Shown: positions 1-11,005 of the stretch, piece after piece
Layout of the letters: each line of letters begins with the position of its first letter
Numbering within the stretch: the first letter of the stretch is position 1
Source: Prochlorococcus sp. AG-418-I20
Lineage (GTDB): Bacteria > Cyanobacteriota > Cyanobacteriia > PCC-6307 > Cyanobiaceae
Direction of reading: 5' to 3'
Assembly: GCA_003214175.1 (NCBI GenBank)
Contig: QCLZ01000003.1
Coordinates: 86,001 to 150,000 of the forward strand
DNA: 64,000 bases
Program-made: the position numbers and the translations under genes
The notes under the pieces: generated by a model
Database searches by the model: none
The model's input: only the letters and a program-made list of their open reading frames with translations
What the model was told of the DNA's origin: nothing

Positions 1-1332
1 TCTTATAAATTATTACTTATTTCACCTTTAGAAATCTCAGATATTTTTTCTTGGCTTTTGATCTTTTCAGAAGCACTTGTCAGTTCCTACATTTTGATCT
101 TAGTTTCAAAAAAAGAGAACCCTACAATTTCTTCAAGACAGGTCATATTGCTAATAACTCTTCTTTTGGTAGTACAGACTTTGAAATTTGCTTTTGCTTC
201 AACCATAAGTCCACTATCTATGATAATCCCCCCTGCTTTAATAATATCTCAAGGAATGGGAAGCATAACGGCTTTAGCTTGGGTATCAATAGCAAGCCTT
301 AGTTGGCTTGACTCGGCAATTGCTATTGATAACAATTTGTTTTTTGTGTTATTAGTTTTTGCTTCTTTAGTTTCTCTACTTGGAGGAAGAATAAGAAGTA
401 GAGCTCAATTACTTCAATTATCAATTTTTGTTCCTATTGGATCTTTCTTGAGTCAATTGATTTTGATAGGTCAAGATAAAACGTCACTTTTTGATAAAAA
501 AGAATTTGCTTTTTCTAATGGCGATATATTTTCAGATTCCTTGTTATTAGCAATAGTAATGCTGTTAACTATTTTATTTATTCCTCTTTTTGAATCGATA
601 TTTGGACTATTAACTAAAGCAAGATTACTTGAATTGGCTGATAAAGAAAAACCTCTTATTAGAAGATTATCTCTTGAAGCACCTGGTACTTTTGAACATA
701 CCTTACTTATATGTGGCTTAGCAGAGGAAGCAACAAGAATGATTGGAGGAGATATTGATTTAGTTAAAACTGGAGGCTTGTATCATGATATTGGTAAATT
801 ACATGCTCCTAGTTGGTTTATTGAAAATCAAGATGGTTCAACAAATCCCCATGATGAAATTGATGATCCTTTTAAAAGTGCAGAGGTGTTACAGGCACAT
901 GTTGATGAAGGATTAAAGTATGCAAGGAAGAATAGACTACCTCAACCAATAGCAAATTTCATCCCAGAACATCAAGGTACTCTAAAAATGGGATATTTTT
1001 TTCACAAGGCTAAAGAAAAAAATATCAAGATTAGTGAAAATGATTTTAGATATAATGGTCCAGTTCCACAGTCAAAAGAAACAGCTATTTTAATGCTTGC
1101 TGATGGATGTGAAGCAGCATTAAGAGCTATGAACATTAACGCATCTGATAACGAAGCGCTGGAAACAATATCTAATATTTTCTATACACGTCAAAAAGAT
1201 GGGCAACTAAAAGATAGTAACTTATCTAATGGAGAAATTTTTCTAATAAAAAGGGCATTCTTGAATGTATGGAAAAGAATTAGACATAGAAGAATTCAGT
1301 ATCCAACTAGCAAAAATAATACTTTTTCTTAA
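1..1332 (+). CDS. 7TM-HD family HD-domain phosphohydrolase (5' end outside window)
   Basis: The reading frame is open from base 1, so the true start lies outside the window; 443 codons plus the stop are visible. The first ~200 visible residues are a series of hydrophobic membrane segments. A cytosolic HD domain follows, with an FEHT motif (H at about 697-699), the YHDIGK metal-binding motif (HD at 784-789) and a conserved C-terminal Asp region (ADGCEAALRA). This matches the membrane-bound 7TM-HD (PgpH-like) family, whose characterised members hydrolyse cyclic di-AMP. The substrate is inferred from the family and not visible here. The gene converges on a small membrane-protein gene 6 bp away. 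Confidence 0.85.
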   Translation, partial: SYKLLLISPLEISDIFSWLLIFSEALVSSYILILVSKKENPTISSRQVILLITLLLVVQTLKFAFASTISPLSMIIPPALIISQGMGSITALAWVSIASLSWLDSAIAIDNNLFFVLLVFASLVSLLGGRIRSRAQLLQLSIFVPIGSFLSQLILIGQDKTSLFDKKEFAFSNGDIFSDSLLLAIVMLLTILFIPLFESIFGLLTKARLLELADKEKPLIRRLSLEAPGTFEHTLLICGLAEEATRMIGGDIDLVKTGGLYHDIGKLHAPSWFIENQDGSTNPHDEIDDPFKSAEVLQAHVDEGLKYARKNRLPQPIANFIPEHQGTLKMGYFFHKAKEKNIKISENDFRYNGPVPQSKETAILMLADGCEAALRAMNINASDNEALETISNIFYTRQKDGQLKDSNLSNGEIFLIKRAFLNVWKRIRHRRIQYPTSKNNTFS

Positions 1333-1338
1333 TTATAT

Positions 1339-1725
1339 TTAGAGTCTAATACTTCTTCTATGTTTTGGATTACACCAATATAGAAGAGCTAACGTACTTA
1401 GTAATGCTGTTAACAGAGTACACCCGCCAATTCCAAAAATGTCTTTAAGAGTTATCAGTCTTACCACTGAATAAGGACCCGTTCCAGAAATTACCATCGA
1501 TAGAGATACTAGAGTTAAAGTTACTCCCCATTTTCTCTCTGCTAAAAGAGCTGCTGAAGAAATTATTCCAACTATCGCAGCAGGCCAACCAAGACTAATG
1601 GCAAGAGTTATATTTGCAACTTTTAGTGGAGGCCCGAGACTTAATGCAATTATTGGAAGTGCAACTATATTGCTGATTAACCCAACCCATGAAAGTACCC
1701 AATATCCTAGTAACCTTTCTCTCAT
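1339..1725 (-). CDS. Small multi-spanning membrane protein, unknown function
   Basis: 128 aa with four probable membrane helices (about residues 8-30, 36-60, 66-86 and 95-115) and a basic C-terminus. I see no catalytic motif and do not recognise the family. It ends 6 bp from the convergent HD-domain gene and lies downstream of leuA on the same strand, about 80 bp from its stop. Composition is ordinary for the window, and the ATG start and hydrophobic pattern support a real gene. Confidence 0.65.
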   Translation of the reverse strand: MRERLLGYWVLSWVGLISNIVALPIIALSLGPPLKVANITLAISLGWPAAIVGIISSAALLAERKWGVTLTLVSLSMVISGTGPYSVVRLITLKDIFGIGGCTLLTALLSTLALLYWCNPKHRRSIRL

Positions 1726-1806
1726 TATTTACTGCTTTAACTATTTGATTAATCTACAATATTAAGAGACTATTTTTAATGCTACTTAATAAACCTGAGA
1801 AATAAT

Positions 1807-3447
1807 TTAATTAGCAGGGTTGGACAGTAAAGTTTTATCGGGATTTTCTAAATTATCAAGTTGTGGGTGAATTGAATTTTTTTTCTCAGAAAATACAAGC
1901 CTATTTAAAGCATTAACATAAGCATTAGCTGCAGCAACTACAACATCCGTATCAGCAGAATGACCTGAATATATTTTATTATCCCTTCTTATTCTTATTG
2001 TTACTTCTCCCAAAGCATCAATTCCTTCTGTAACCGATTTAACAGAAAATTCAATTAATTCATTAGGAACTTTAGCTAATTTATTTAAAGCTTCGCATAC
2101 AGCATCAACAGGTCCAGTTCCTATTGATACAGCAGTATCCTCAGTATTATCTTCTGTGTTTAGAAGTGAAATGGTGGCAGTAGGTTTAGATGCGTTACCG
2201 CAACTTACTTGTACAAGACGTAATTGAAATTTAGCTTCTGGGAGCTGTACTTGTTCACTAACAATTGCTTCTAAGTCTCTATCAGTAATTTCTCTTTTCC
2301 TGTCAGCCAAATCCTTAAAACGGGCAAAAGCATCATTTAAATCTTCCCGGCTTAAGTCATAACCCATCTCTTCTAATCTTGCTCTTACTGCACTTCTTCC
2401 ACTAAGTTTTCCCAAAGATATTTTGTTATCACTCAAACCAACAGTTCTTGCATCGATAATTTCGTAAGTTAATCTATTCTTTAAAACCCCATCCTGATGA
2501 ATGCCTGACTCATGTGCAAAAGCATTAGCTCCCACAATTGCTTTATTAGGTTGTACCGTCATTCCAGTTAGATTGGAAACAAGTCTAGAGGTTTTGGTTA
2601 TTTCCTCCGTTCTTATAGCTGTTAAAGGAGTTGGTGAATCTAGATTTCTTTTGAAAAAACTATTAAAAAAACTTTTCCTAACATGTAGTGCCATTACTAA
2701 TTCTTCTAAAGAGGCATTCCCGGCTCTTTCACCAATTCCATTAATAGTACATTCTAATTGTCTCGCACCATTTTTTACTGCCTCTAGAAAATTTGCTACT
2801 GCCAAACCCAAATCATTATGACCGTGAACCGAGATTACTGCCTCATCAATATTTGAAACATTTTTATTTATATCTGCAATTAACTTACCAAATTCACTAG
2901 GAGTCGTAAATCCCACAGTATCAGGGATATTTATTGTGGTCGCTCCTGCAGAAATTGCTAGTTGAATCACTTCGTATAAAAAATCAGGATCACTCCTTGA
3001 GGCATCTTCACAAGAAAACTCAATATCATCTACCAATGATTTTGCATAATTAACCATTTCTGGAACTATTTGAAGAACATCTTTTCTAGATTTTTTAAGT
3101 TTATGTTTAAGATGGATATCACTTGTGGCGATAAAAGTATGTATTCTTTTCTTGGGAGCTGGACTTACCGCCTCGTAACATGCTTTTATATCTCCTTTAG
3201 ACGCTCTAGCTAATCCACATATTATAGGGCCATTTTCTTTCCCAACGGCATTGGCAATTTTATTAACAGCTTTAAAATCTCCTGGGCTTGCGAAAGGGAA
3301 TCCAGCTTCAATAACATCTACTCCTAATCTTGCTAATTGATGTGCAATAGCAAGTTTTTCTTCAAGATTTAAACTGGCACCAGGAGATTGCTCTCCATCT
3401 CGAAGAGTTGTATCAAATATCAAAATTCTTCCAGGATCTTTTGACAT
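1807..3447 (-). CDS. leuA: 2-isopropylmalate synthase
   Basis: 546 aa, full length. It condenses acetyl-CoA with 2-oxoisovalerate in the first committed step of leucine biosynthesis (cytoplasm). The N-terminal HMGL-like TIM barrel begins with [13 protein letters not shown] (residues 11-23), which contains the metal-binding Asp. The HGHND motif (near residue 208) supplies the metal-binding His pair. The C-terminal ~150 residues form the LeuA allosteric dimer domain that normally binds leucine, so feedback inhibition is expected. The start is an ATG; a 228-bp gap separates it from the divergent GH57 gene and should hold both promoters. Confidence 0.96.
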   Translation of the reverse strand: MSKDPGRILIFDTTLRDGEQSPGASLNLEEKLAIAHQLARLGVDVIEAGFPFASPGDFKAVNKIANAVGKENGPIICGLARASKGDIKACYEAVSPAPKKRIHTFIATSDIHLKHKLKKSRKDVLQIVPEMVNYAKSLVDDIEFSCEDASRSDPDFLYEVIQLAISAGATTINIPDTVGFTTPSEFGKLIADINKNVSNIDEAVISVHGHNDLGLAVANFLEAVKNGARQLECTINGIGERAGNASLEELVMALHVRKSFFNSFFKRNLDSPTPLTAIRTEEITKTSRLVSNLTGMTVQPNKAIVGANAFAHESGIHQDGVLKNRLTYEIIDARTVGLSDNKISLGKLSGRSAVRARLEEMGYDLSREDLNDAFARFKDLADRKREITDRDLEAIVSEQVQLPEAKFQLRLVQVSCGNASKPTATISLLNTEDNTEDTAVSIGTGPVDAVCEALNKLAKVPNELIEFSVKSVTEGIDALGEVTIRIRRDNKIYSGHSADTDVVVAAANAYVNALNRLVFSEKKNSIHPQLDNLENPDKTLLSNPAN

Positions 3448-3675
3448 TAGAAGAGATAAACTAAGCTTATATTAAGCTAATTAAAAAATTTTGACTAGAT
3501 TTTGTTCAATAAAAATTTGATACAAGTTTATAACTTAACAATATTGGTTAAAATTCTGAAAAAAAATATGAAATACTAAAATTATTAAAGTATTGTTTTA
3601 GGATTAAAGTTTCTTTTTATAAAAGTTTAATTTTAATTTTTTTATAGAAAATTACAGACATAGATTATAAAAAGT

Positions 3676-5259
3676 ATGAATGGGCAATACTCCCAAAAAA
3701 ATATTCTAGGTCAGTTAGCGATAGTTTTACATGCTCATCTCCCTTATGTTAGAAAAAATGAAAAAAACTCCTTGGAAGAGGATTGGTTATTTCAGGCAAT
3801 TTTGGAATGTTATATACCACTACTTCAATCAATAGAATCCTCCAAAAATGAAAATCCTGAAAATACAAAACTTACTATTAGTTTGTCTCCAACATTATTA
3901 TCACTATTAAATAATAAACAAATTCAAGAAACTTTCCCAATCTGGATTGAAACAAGGAATGATTTTTTAAAAGAACTGCCAATAGAAGAAAAAGATGCCT
4001 CTGAATTTTTAATGAAAAATCTTAATGATAAATATTTATATTGGCATAATTGTTCTGGAAATTTAATTGAGAAGTTTAGGGCTTTAAATAACTCTGGAAA
4101 TTTGGATATTCTTACTTGTGCTGCTACTCATGGTTATTTACCAATTCTAAGGGAGAATCCTGAAACTGTTAATGGACAAATTAAAACAGCAATTAGGAGC
4201 CATGAAAGTTTTTTAGGAACACAGCCTTTAGGTATTTGGTTACCTGAATGCGCATATTATGAAAATTTGGATCAAATACTACTTAATTCTGGAATTAGAT
4301 ATGCAATCTTAGACGGTCATGGGATTCTAAATGCTACTCCAAGGCCTAGATACGGGGTTTATGCACCTATCTGCTCAAAAAAAGGAGTAGCATTCTTTGG
4401 AAGAGACAGTGAGTCAACCTTACCCGTTTGGTCTGCAAGGGATGGATTTCCTGGTGATAAAGTTTATAGGGAATTCCATAAAGATTTGGGGTGGGAATTA
4501 CCTATCTCTTCACTCCAAAAGAAAGGTATTTCAACAAAAAGACCTTTGGGTTTAAAGTTTCATAAGATTACAGATGAAAACGTACCATTAGGGAAAAAGA
4601 AGTTTTACCAAGAGAATGAAGCCAAAAAGAAGGTAGCAGAACATGCAGATGTTTATCTTGTAGCGAGATCTAAACAATTTGAAAAGTTAACTTTATCCTC
4701 TTCCTTTAAGCCTTTATTGGTTGCTCCATTTGATGCAGAGTTGTTTGGTCATTGGTGGTATGAAGGCCCTTTATTTATTGAAAACATCTTAAAGAACTCT
4801 AGTAAATATTCAATTAAGCTTACAAATTTAAAAGAATTTTTAATGCAGAAGCCAAATCTCCAGATTTGTGATCCGTCCCCATCAAGTTGGGGACAAGGTG
4901 GTTACCATAATTACTGGATTAATGATGCAAATGCATGGATCGTTCCTGAAATTACAAAAGCAGGCTCAACTTTTGTTGATTTATGTTTAAAGAATTTTAA
5001 TAATGACTTAACTTCAAGACTCTTCAAGCAAGCGGCAAGAGAACTACTTCTATCTGAGTCCTCTGATTGGAGCTTTATACTAAGAGCTGGAACCACAACT
5101 GAGCTTGCAAAAGAGAGGATAGAAAGACACTTGTTCAGATTCTGGAAATTAGTTGAAATGATTAAAAATCATTCCAATATTAATTGGAAATTTCTTAAAG
5201 AGATTGAGGAAGAAGATAAAGTTTTCCCAGATATTAATATTGATGATTGGCGAAATTAA
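3676..5259 (+). CDS. Glycoside hydrolase family 57 protein, probable 1,4-alpha-glucan branching enzyme
   Basis: 527 aa. The N-terminal motif HAHLPY (residues 20-25) is the GH57 signature. WLPEC carries the expected nucleophile Glu at about residue 191, and PFDAELFGHWW carries the acid/base Asp at about residue 353. Length and motifs fit the GH57 branching enzymes that introduce alpha-1,6 branches into glycogen, or related DUF1957-containing amylase-like enzymes. The branching-enzyme call is inferred from the family. It probably acts on the storage glucan in the cytoplasm. The gene is transcribed alone and ends 6 bp from the convergent lycopene cyclase. Confidence 0.85.
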   Translation: MNGQYSQKNILGQLAIVLHAHLPYVRKNEKNSLEEDWLFQAILECYIPLLQSIESSKNENPENTKLTISLSPTLLSLLNNKQIQETFPIWIETRNDFLKELPIEEKDASEFLMKNLNDKYLYWHNCSGNLIEKFRALNNSGNLDILTCAATHGYLPILRENPETVNGQIKTAIRSHESFLGTQPLGIWLPECAYYENLDQILLNSGIRYAILDGHGILNATPRPRYGVYAPICSKKGVAFFGRDSESTLPVWSARDGFPGDKVYREFHKDLGWELPISSLQKKGISTKRPLGLKFHKITDENVPLGKKKFYQENEAKKKVAEHADVYLVARSKQFEKLTLSSSFKPLLVAPFDAELFGHWWYEGPLFIENILKNSSKYSIKLTNLKEFLMQKPNLQICDPSPSSWGQGGYHNYWINDANAWIVPEITKAGSTFVDLCLKNFNNDLTSRLFKQAARELLLSESSDWSFILRAGTTTELAKERIERHLFRFWKLVEMIKNHSNINWKFLKEIEEEDKVFPDINIDDWRN

Positions 5260-5264
5260 TAATT

Positions 5265-6476
5265 CTAATTTAACTTAAGCATTCCTAGTTTTACTTTTAG
5301 AGGTGAATTTATAAACATCTTACTCATAACGTAAATTAGTTTTGGAAGAGGAAGTGTATTAGTAAGAAAACCTACCCATTCATTGGTCGACAATCTAAAG
5401 AAATTTGAGAAAAAACTTCTTAATCTGCTTTCGTCAAAACTCATTAATCGTCTTAGACCATATTGGTAAAGTTTGTGCCTCTGTGTTAACTCGTAAGGCC
5501 ATAGGATATCCCAACCTTTTGTTGCTAGCTCAAGAGAACTTAGTTGAGGTTCTTTCAAAAAAATCGCTAATTTTTCTGCAAGGAGTGGAGCCCTTCTTAA
5601 TAAAGATCCGATCATGTATCCTGAGGCTGGATGCACCATACTTGCCGCCCCTCCAAAACCAAGTACAAATTGTTTTTTAAATGGAAGGGGTAAATTCATT
5701 GGGAATTGGCAATTTTCTTCATGAAAAATTTCACTTACCTTAATACCTTTATTATTCAGTCTTTTAAAAAGTCTTTTTTTAAGATTTTCTTGAGATAATG
5801 CAGGAAAACTAGCTAAAGAGGTTTCTTCAACAAAAAAAGTTTCATTTCCGAGGTCCATTGCGTAAAGAAAGGAAGGAGCTGATAACTTTTCTTCATTATT
5901 TAAGTGATTTGGACGGAAATCCATTAAAACAAACTGTTCCTTATTAACAGGTGGCGATGTAAATTTACCTACAATTCCGTAAGCAGCTTGTTGTGCGATT
6001 TCATTTTGAACCGGCCTTTTTATGAAATTACTTTTATGCCCACTCGCGTCAATAACTAACCTCGCTTTTATTCTTAGCCCTGAAAAACAGATTACCTCAG
6101 ATAGTTTATTTTTCTCTTTAATGTCTTTTGCGGTTTCATTTAACCATTCAATCCCTTTACATTTTTTTAAAAGTTCATTTTGAAAGGCTTCTTGATTTAT
6201 TAAACCATAATCGTAGTTATGTTTTGTAGGAGTATCCCCTTCTTTATTTTCCCCATTCCCGAAAAAGCTAACTGTTTTATGCCATCTGTGAGATAACAAA
6301 GACTCTAATCCTAATTCCTCTAACTCAGAGGCCCAAATACCATATGTATTTTCCCATTTTTCATTTGGAGATTTAGTTGATATTCCCTTAATGTTGAGAT
6401 CCTGCTTGGCTAGTTCTGAAGCTAAACATAATGCTGCTGGACCGGAACCTAAAATTAAAATATCAAGTATTTCCAT
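5265..6476 (-). CDS. crtL: Lycopene cyclase (probably beta-type)
   Basis: 403 aa flavoprotein-type cyclase. An N-terminal dinucleotide-binding motif LGSGPAAL (residues 8-15) is followed by the conserved FGGAASMVHPASGY region (near residue 275-290) typical of CrtL/LCY enzymes. It cyclises the ends of lycopene to make beta- and/or epsilon-ionone rings for carotene and zeaxanthin in thylakoid membranes. Prochlorococcus is known to have two paralogues (CrtL-b and CrtL-e); I favour CrtL-b from recollection of gene order, but the sequence alone does not settle it. It lies 24 bp downstream of gyrA on the same strand and may be co-transcribed with it. Confidence 0.88.
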   Translation of the reverse strand: MEILDILILGSGPAALCLASELAKQDLNIKGISTKSPNEKWENTYGIWASELEELGLESLLSHRWHKTVSFFGNGENKEGDTPTKHNYDYGLINQEAFQNELLKKCKGIEWLNETAKDIKEKNKLSEVICFSGLRIKARLVIDASGHKSNFIKRPVQNEIAQQAAYGIVGKFTSPPVNKEQFVLMDFRPNHLNNEEKLSAPSFLYAMDLGNETFFVEETSLASFPALSQENLKKRLFKRLNNKGIKVSEIFHEENCQFPMNLPLPFKKQFVLGFGGAASMVHPASGYMIGSLLRRAPLLAEKLAIFLKEPQLSSLELATKGWDILWPYELTQRHKLYQYGLRRLMSFDESRLRSFFSNFFRLSTNEWVGFLTNTLPLPKLIYVMSKMFINSPLKVKLGMLKLN

Positions 6477-6500
6477 ATTATTTAATTAACTATACGTCTT

Positions 6501-9098
6501 TTAATTTTCTTCACCTGTGATAAGTTTTTCTGTTTCATCAATTTGTTCACGAGGTACTAATACTACTTCTGACAAATGATCGCCTTGATCTAATCTTTGT
6601 AATTTTACTCCGGTAGCTGCTCTAGATTGCTGAGATATTTTATCTGCATTTGTTCTTACTATTACGCCTTTTTCACTCACTAGAAGTAATTCTTCCCCCT
6701 CGCCAAGAACCTTTAAACATACTAGTTCATCATCTTTAATTCTGAATTTTATAGCTCTCAAACCCATACCCGCTCTTTTTTGTAATCTGAATTGAGTTAC
6801 AGGTACCCTCTTTCCTAATCCAAATGCACTACCTATTAAGACCCAGGGACCATTTGAAGAGTTTTCTTCAAAATCATCCTCAATTTCTTCGTTGATCTCT
6901 TCAATTTCAGACAATTGATCAACCAAATTAGATGTTAAAACATCCATGGAAACTAAATTGTCTCCTTTTCTTAAGTTCATTGATTTAACTCCTCTAGCCG
7001 TTCTACCAAGTGGTCTCAATTCATTGATATCTAGTCTGAAATGAATCGCCATTCCTGTTTTCGATCCAATTAAAACACTATCACCTTCTTTTGATAACCT
7101 GACCCAAGTTAGGGCATCTCCATCCTCAAGATTAATTGCAATTAATCCATTTGAGCGAATTTTTGAGAAGGCAGAAAGTGAAGTCCTTTTTATGAATCCA
7201 GACTTGGTTAGCATTAATAAATAACTATCTTCAACAAAAGAATCCACAGCAACTAGTGAAGTTATTTTTTCTTCTCTTGGGATTGGGAGAAGTTGAACTG
7301 ATGGAGTCCCTTTTGCGGTTCTGCTACTCATAGGAACTTTATATGCTGGAAGAGCATAAGCTACTCCTCTATCACTGAAAAGCAAAAGAGTATCATGATC
7401 GTTACAGCTTATAAATAATTTCACGTCGTCATCTTCTTGGGTTTTTGTGCCAGCTTTACCCCTTGAACCACGACTCGTAGATTCAAAATCATTAACAGGC
7501 ATCCTCTTTAAATAACCTGCTTCGGTCAATAGAACTACTGATCTGTCATTAGCTATGAGATCAATGTCATCTAATCCGCCGCCTAAATCTAATATTTCTG
7601 TTTTTCTGGGAGAAGAGAATCTCTCATCGATTTTATTAATTTCTTCAAGAATAATTTCAAAAATTTCTTCTTTACTATTTAATATTTGCTGATATTGGTT
7701 GATTTTTAATGTTAATTCATCATGCTCTGCTTTGATTTTATCTGCCTCAAGAGCTGTTAATCTTCTTAATTGCATTTGTAAAATTGCGTCTGCCTGAGTG
7801 GAGGATAATTCATGATCAGTTTGTAATTTCTCTCGAGCTGAAATTGAATCTTTTGCTGATCTTATTAGATTGATAATTTCATCCATAGCATCTAAGGCTA
7901 ATAAAAGACCCTTTACAATATGATCTCTTTCCTCTGCCTTTTTTAATAAAAATTCAGTTCTTCGCCTTATTGTCTCTACCCTGAAATCTAAAAATACATC
8001 CAACATTTTCCTAAGTGAAAGAGTTGTTGGTTCTCCATTAACCAAGGCAAGAATATTCGCACTAAAATTATTTTGTAGGGGTGTTAACTTAAATAAATTA
8101 TTTAAAACTACTTGAGGATAGGCATCTCTTTTCAACTCAATAACTATTCTCATTCCATCTCGATCACTTTCATCTCTAATATCTGAAATGCCTTCTAATC
8201 TTTTTTCATTAACCATATCTGCAATTCTCTCGATCAACCCGGCTTTGTTAGTTTGAAATGGAAGTTCAGTAATTATCACTGCATCTTTATCGGCTCTACC
8301 AGCTGATTTTATTTGCTCAATATTTGCTACACCCCTCATGGTTATTGACCCTCGTCCTGATTTGAAAGTTTCTCTAATACCTTCTCTCCCTAGGATTTGC
8401 CCACCAGTGGGAAAATCAGGACCTTTAATTAGTTCAAAAAGTTCTCTATCTTCAAGCGCAGGGTTTTTGATTATTGCTTTGAGACCATTGATTAATTCTC
8501 CTAAGTTATGGGGTGGAATATTAGTTGCCATTCCAACAGCTATTCCAGAGGATCCATTTAAAAGTAGTTGAGGGATTCTTGCGGGTAAAACTGTTGGCTC
8601 TTGTTGAGAACCGTCAAAATTATCTGCGAAATCTACAGTTTCAGATTCAATATCTTCTAATAAGCTTTCATCTGTAAGGGACTTTAAACGAGATTCCGTA
8701 TATCTCATTGCTGCGGGGGGATCATTATCTACCGAACCAAAGTTCCCATGACCATCTATAAGTGGCATCCTCATAGAGAAATCCTGGGCCATTCTCACCA
8801 AAGCATCATAGACAGCAGTATCACCATGAGGGTGGTATTTGCCAAGTACTTCTCCAACAACTCTTGCACATTTTCTGTAAGGTCTACCACTAGTTAACCC
8901 AAGTTCATACATTGCATAAAGAATTCTTCTGTGAACAGGCTTTAATCCATCCCTCGCATCAGGAAGCGCACGACCAACTATCACGCTCATTGCATACTCG
9001 AGATAAGAACGAGACATCTCATTTCTTAAATCGGTCTGAATAATTCGATCGTTATCTTCGTTTAATCCAGAGTTTTCGGAATCAACAATATCAGACAT
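6501..9098 (-). CDS. gyrA: DNA gyrase / topoisomerase IV subunit A
   Basis: 865 aa, full length. It is the DNA-cleaving subunit of the type IIA topoisomerase, acting with GyrB to introduce negative supercoils. The catalytic Tyr133 sits in AAMRYTE, after the winged-helix segment with HPHGD (residues 89-93). The C-terminal half carries the repeated beta-pinwheel blades that wrap DNA. The canonical GyrA box (QRRGGKG) is replaced by an SRGSRGKAG-like sequence near residue 540. An acidic stretch (about residues 725-750) interrupts the pinwheel. It is divergent from guaB across a short intergenic region. Confidence 0.95.
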   Translation of the reverse strand: MSDIVDSENSGLNEDNDRIIQTDLRNEMSRSYLEYAMSVIVGRALPDARDGLKPVHRRILYAMYELGLTSGRPYRKCARVVGEVLGKYHPHGDTAVYDALVRMAQDFSMRMPLIDGHGNFGSVDNDPPAAMRYTESRLKSLTDESLLEDIESETVDFADNFDGSQQEPTVLPARIPQLLLNGSSGIAVGMATNIPPHNLGELINGLKAIIKNPALEDRELFELIKGPDFPTGGQILGREGIRETFKSGRGSITMRGVANIEQIKSAGRADKDAVIITELPFQTNKAGLIERIADMVNEKRLEGISDIRDESDRDGMRIVIELKRDAYPQVVLNNLFKLTPLQNNFSANILALVNGEPTTLSLRKMLDVFLDFRVETIRRRTEFLLKKAEERDHIVKGLLLALDAMDEIINLIRSAKDSISAREKLQTDHELSSTQADAILQMQLRRLTALEADKIKAEHDELTLKINQYQQILNSKEEIFEIILEEINKIDERFSSPRKTEILDLGGGLDDIDLIANDRSVVLLTEAGYLKRMPVNDFESTSRGSRGKAGTKTQEDDDVKLFISCNDHDTLLLFSDRGVAYALPAYKVPMSSRTAKGTPSVQLLPIPREEKITSLVAVDSFVEDSYLLMLTKSGFIKRTSLSAFSKIRSNGLIAINLEDGDALTWVRLSKEGDSVLIGSKTGMAIHFRLDINELRPLGRTARGVKSMNLRKGDNLVSMDVLTSNLVDQLSEIEEINEEIEDDFEENSSNGPWVLIGSAFGLGKRVPVTQFRLQKRAGMGLRAIKFRIKDDELVCLKVLGEGEELLLVSEKGVIVRTNADKISQQSRAATGVKLQRLDQGDHLSEVVLVPREQIDETEKLITGEEN

Positions 9099-9276
9099 AC
9101 AAATAACCTTTCTTTAATAATAATGGCTGATTGTCATAATGAATAAAAAAAAAGATATATTTAATTCCCAAATACTCACATTTACACACAAATTAAAAAA
9201 AAACCTTTTGTTTTTGGATAAACCTTGGCTTATGCCCCCTTTAGTTGTTAATTTAATCAGAAAAGATGAAAAATTA

Positions 9277-10440
9277 ATGAATATTGAACTTGGTTTGAAC
9301 AGAAAAGTCAGAAGGGCCTATGGTATTGACGAGATAGCTTTAGTCCCTGGGAATAGAACACTTGATTACGATTTGACTGACCCCTCCTGGTCAATAGGTG
9401 ATTTTAAGAGAGAAGTCCCAATCGTAGCAAGTGCTATGGACAGCGTTGTTGATGTCAATACAGCTGTAGAACTTACCAAATTAGGTTCCTTAGGAGTTAT
9501 TAATATGGAGGGAATACAAACACGTTATGAAAACCCTGATGAAATATTAAATCAAATAGCATCAGTCGGGAAAAATGATTTTGTACCGCTAATGCAGAAC
9601 ATATATAGCGAACCAGTTAGGGAGGAATTGATTTTACAAAGAATAAATGAAGTTAAAGAAAAAGGTGGTATTGCAGCATTTAGTGGAACTCCACAAGCTG
9701 CTATTAAATATAAAGAAACACTTAATAATTCCAAAATAGATTTATTTTTCCTACAAGGAACAGTCGTTTCAACTGAGCATCTTGGCAAGGAAGGAAATGA
9801 AACCTTAAATATTAGCGATCTCTGTAAATCGATGAGAGTGCCAATCATCGCTGGAAATTGTGTTACTTACGATGTTGCAAAACTTCTTATGCAAGCTGGG
9901 GTTGCAGGATTGATGGTTGGTATAGGTCCTGGAGCAGCATGTACTTCAAGAGGTGTATTAGGAATTGGAATCCCTCAAGCAACTGCAATTGCTGATTGTA
10001 GTGCGGCAAGAGATGATTATTTTAAAGAAAGTGGTACTTATATCCCTATTATTGGGGACGGCGGAATTGTGACAGGCGGAGATATTTGTAAATGTTTAGC
10101 ATGCGGGGCAGATGCTGTAATGATTGGCTCCCCAATAGCTAAATCCTCAAAGGCCCCAGGTAAAGGTTTTCACTGGGGTATGGCCACTCCAAGTCCCATA
10201 TTGCCAAGGGGTACGAGAATTGAAGTTGGTTCTACAGGATCCTTAAAGCGAATCATTCAAGGTCCTGCTTTGCTTGATGATGGGACACATAATTTATTGG
10301 GGGCTATTAGAACATCAATGAGCACTCTTGGGGCTAAGAATATCAAAGAAATGCAAAAGGTTGAAATAGTTATTGCTCCATCTCTTTTGACAGAAGGTAA
10401 AGTTTATCAAAAAGCTCAACAGCTTGGAATGGGTAAATAG
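9277..10440 (+). CDS. guaB: GuaB-family IMP dehydrogenase, short form without CBS domains
   Basis: 387 aa from the ATG at 9277. The frame stays open upstream to an ATG at 9139, but those 46 codons are Lys/Phe-rich, unlike the family and close to the divergent gyrA promoter, so I chose the internal start. It oxidises IMP to XMP with NAD+ on the GTP branch of purine synthesis. The active-site loop GPGAACTSRG contains the catalytic Cys, followed by the IGDGGI phosphate-binding segment. No CBS pair is inserted, as in the actinobacterial/cyanobacterial GuaB3 type, so a related IMPDH/GMPR activity is possible. Yfr1 follows 84 bp after the stop. Confidence 0.9.
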   Translation: MNIELGLNRKVRRAYGIDEIALVPGNRTLDYDLTDPSWSIGDFKREVPIVASAMDSVVDVNTAVELTKLGSLGVINMEGIQTRYENPDEILNQIASVGKNDFVPLMQNIYSEPVREELILQRINEVKEKGGIAAFSGTPQAAIKYKETLNNSKIDLFFLQGTVVSTEHLGKEGNETLNISDLCKSMRVPIIAGNCVTYDVAKLLMQAGVAGLMVGIGPGAACTSRGVLGIGIPQATAIADCSAARDDYFKESGTYIPIIGDGGIVTGGDICKCLACGADAVMIGSPIAKSSKAPGKGFHWGMATPSPILPRGTRIEVGSTGSLKRIIQGPALLDDGTHNLLGAIRTSMSTLGAKNIKEMQKVEIVIAPSLLTEGKVYQKAQQLGMGK

Positions 10441-10524
10441 TTTATACAAGACAAAATCTTCAACCTTTGTGACTAAATCATCTAAATTGAAAAAATTTCT
10501 CATTAAGAGCTATTATTAAATCAT

Positions 10525-10580
10525 GGGGGTAACCCCATACTCCTCACACACTAAATCGCCCGATTTATCGGGCTTTTTTA
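10525..10580 (+). ncRNA. yfr1: Yfr1 small regulatory RNA
   Basis: A short 5' hairpin (GGGG-TAA-CCCC, 10526-10536) is followed by the single-stranded core ACTCCTCACACACT (10539-10552) and then a G+C-rich terminator hairpin (GCCCGATTTATCGGGC, 10558-10573) with a T run. This is the textbook Yfr1 architecture, and its place between guaB and trxA is the conserved Prochlorococcus location. Yfr1 is an abundant trans-acting RNA that base-pairs through the core with targets, including outer-membrane protein mRNAs and Yfr2-family RNAs. The terminator probably also ends guaB transcripts. The exact 5' end is inferred. Confidence 0.95.
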
Positions 10581-10670
10581 GATGTTTTGTTACGAATATA
10601 TATTTTTATCCGTAATGAAATCATTATTAAAAGAATAGCTTGCTAAATTTTCTAAAGGAATATTTAAATT

Positions 10671-10994
10671 ATGTCATCAGCTCAAGCCGCAACTGATTCA
10701 TCATTTGATAAGGATGTACTTCAAAGCGATCTCCCAGTTTTAGTTGATTTTTGGGCACCTTGGTGTGGTCCATGTAGAATGGTTGCTCCAGTGGTGGAAG
10801 AAATCTCAAAAGATTTTGAAGGGAAAATTAAGGTTTTCAAATTAAACACTGATGAGAATCCAAATGTTGCTAGTCAATACGGAATAAGAAGTATTCCAAC
10901 ATTAATGATTTTTAAAGGAGGTCAAAAGGTTGATACCGTAGTTGGAGCTGTTCCCAAAGCAACACTTTCAAGCACATTAACCAAGCATTTATAA
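10671..10994 (+). CDS. trxA: Thioredoxin
   Basis: 107 aa, the normal single-domain length. The redox motif WCGPC has Cys32 and Cys35, and the cis-Pro is in RSIPT. It reduces disulfides of light-regulated and metabolic enzymes in the cytoplasm, fed by ferredoxin- or NADPH-thioredoxin reductase. It starts with ATG 90 bp downstream of Yfr1 and is followed after 11 bp by hisH, so the two are likely co-transcribed. Confidence 0.97.
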   Translation: MSSAQAATDSSFDKDVLQSDLPVLVDFWAPWCGPCRMVAPVVEEISKDFEGKIKVFKLNTDENPNVASQYGIRSIPTLMIFKGGQKVDTVVGAVPKATLSSTLTKHL

Positions 10995-11005
10995 AATAAA
11001 GACCT

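Noticed and set aside
9139-9276. 46-codon N-terminal extension of GuaB
   Set aside because: The extra residues do not resemble the family and fall in the promoter region shared with gyrA; the ATG at 9277 gives the family length.
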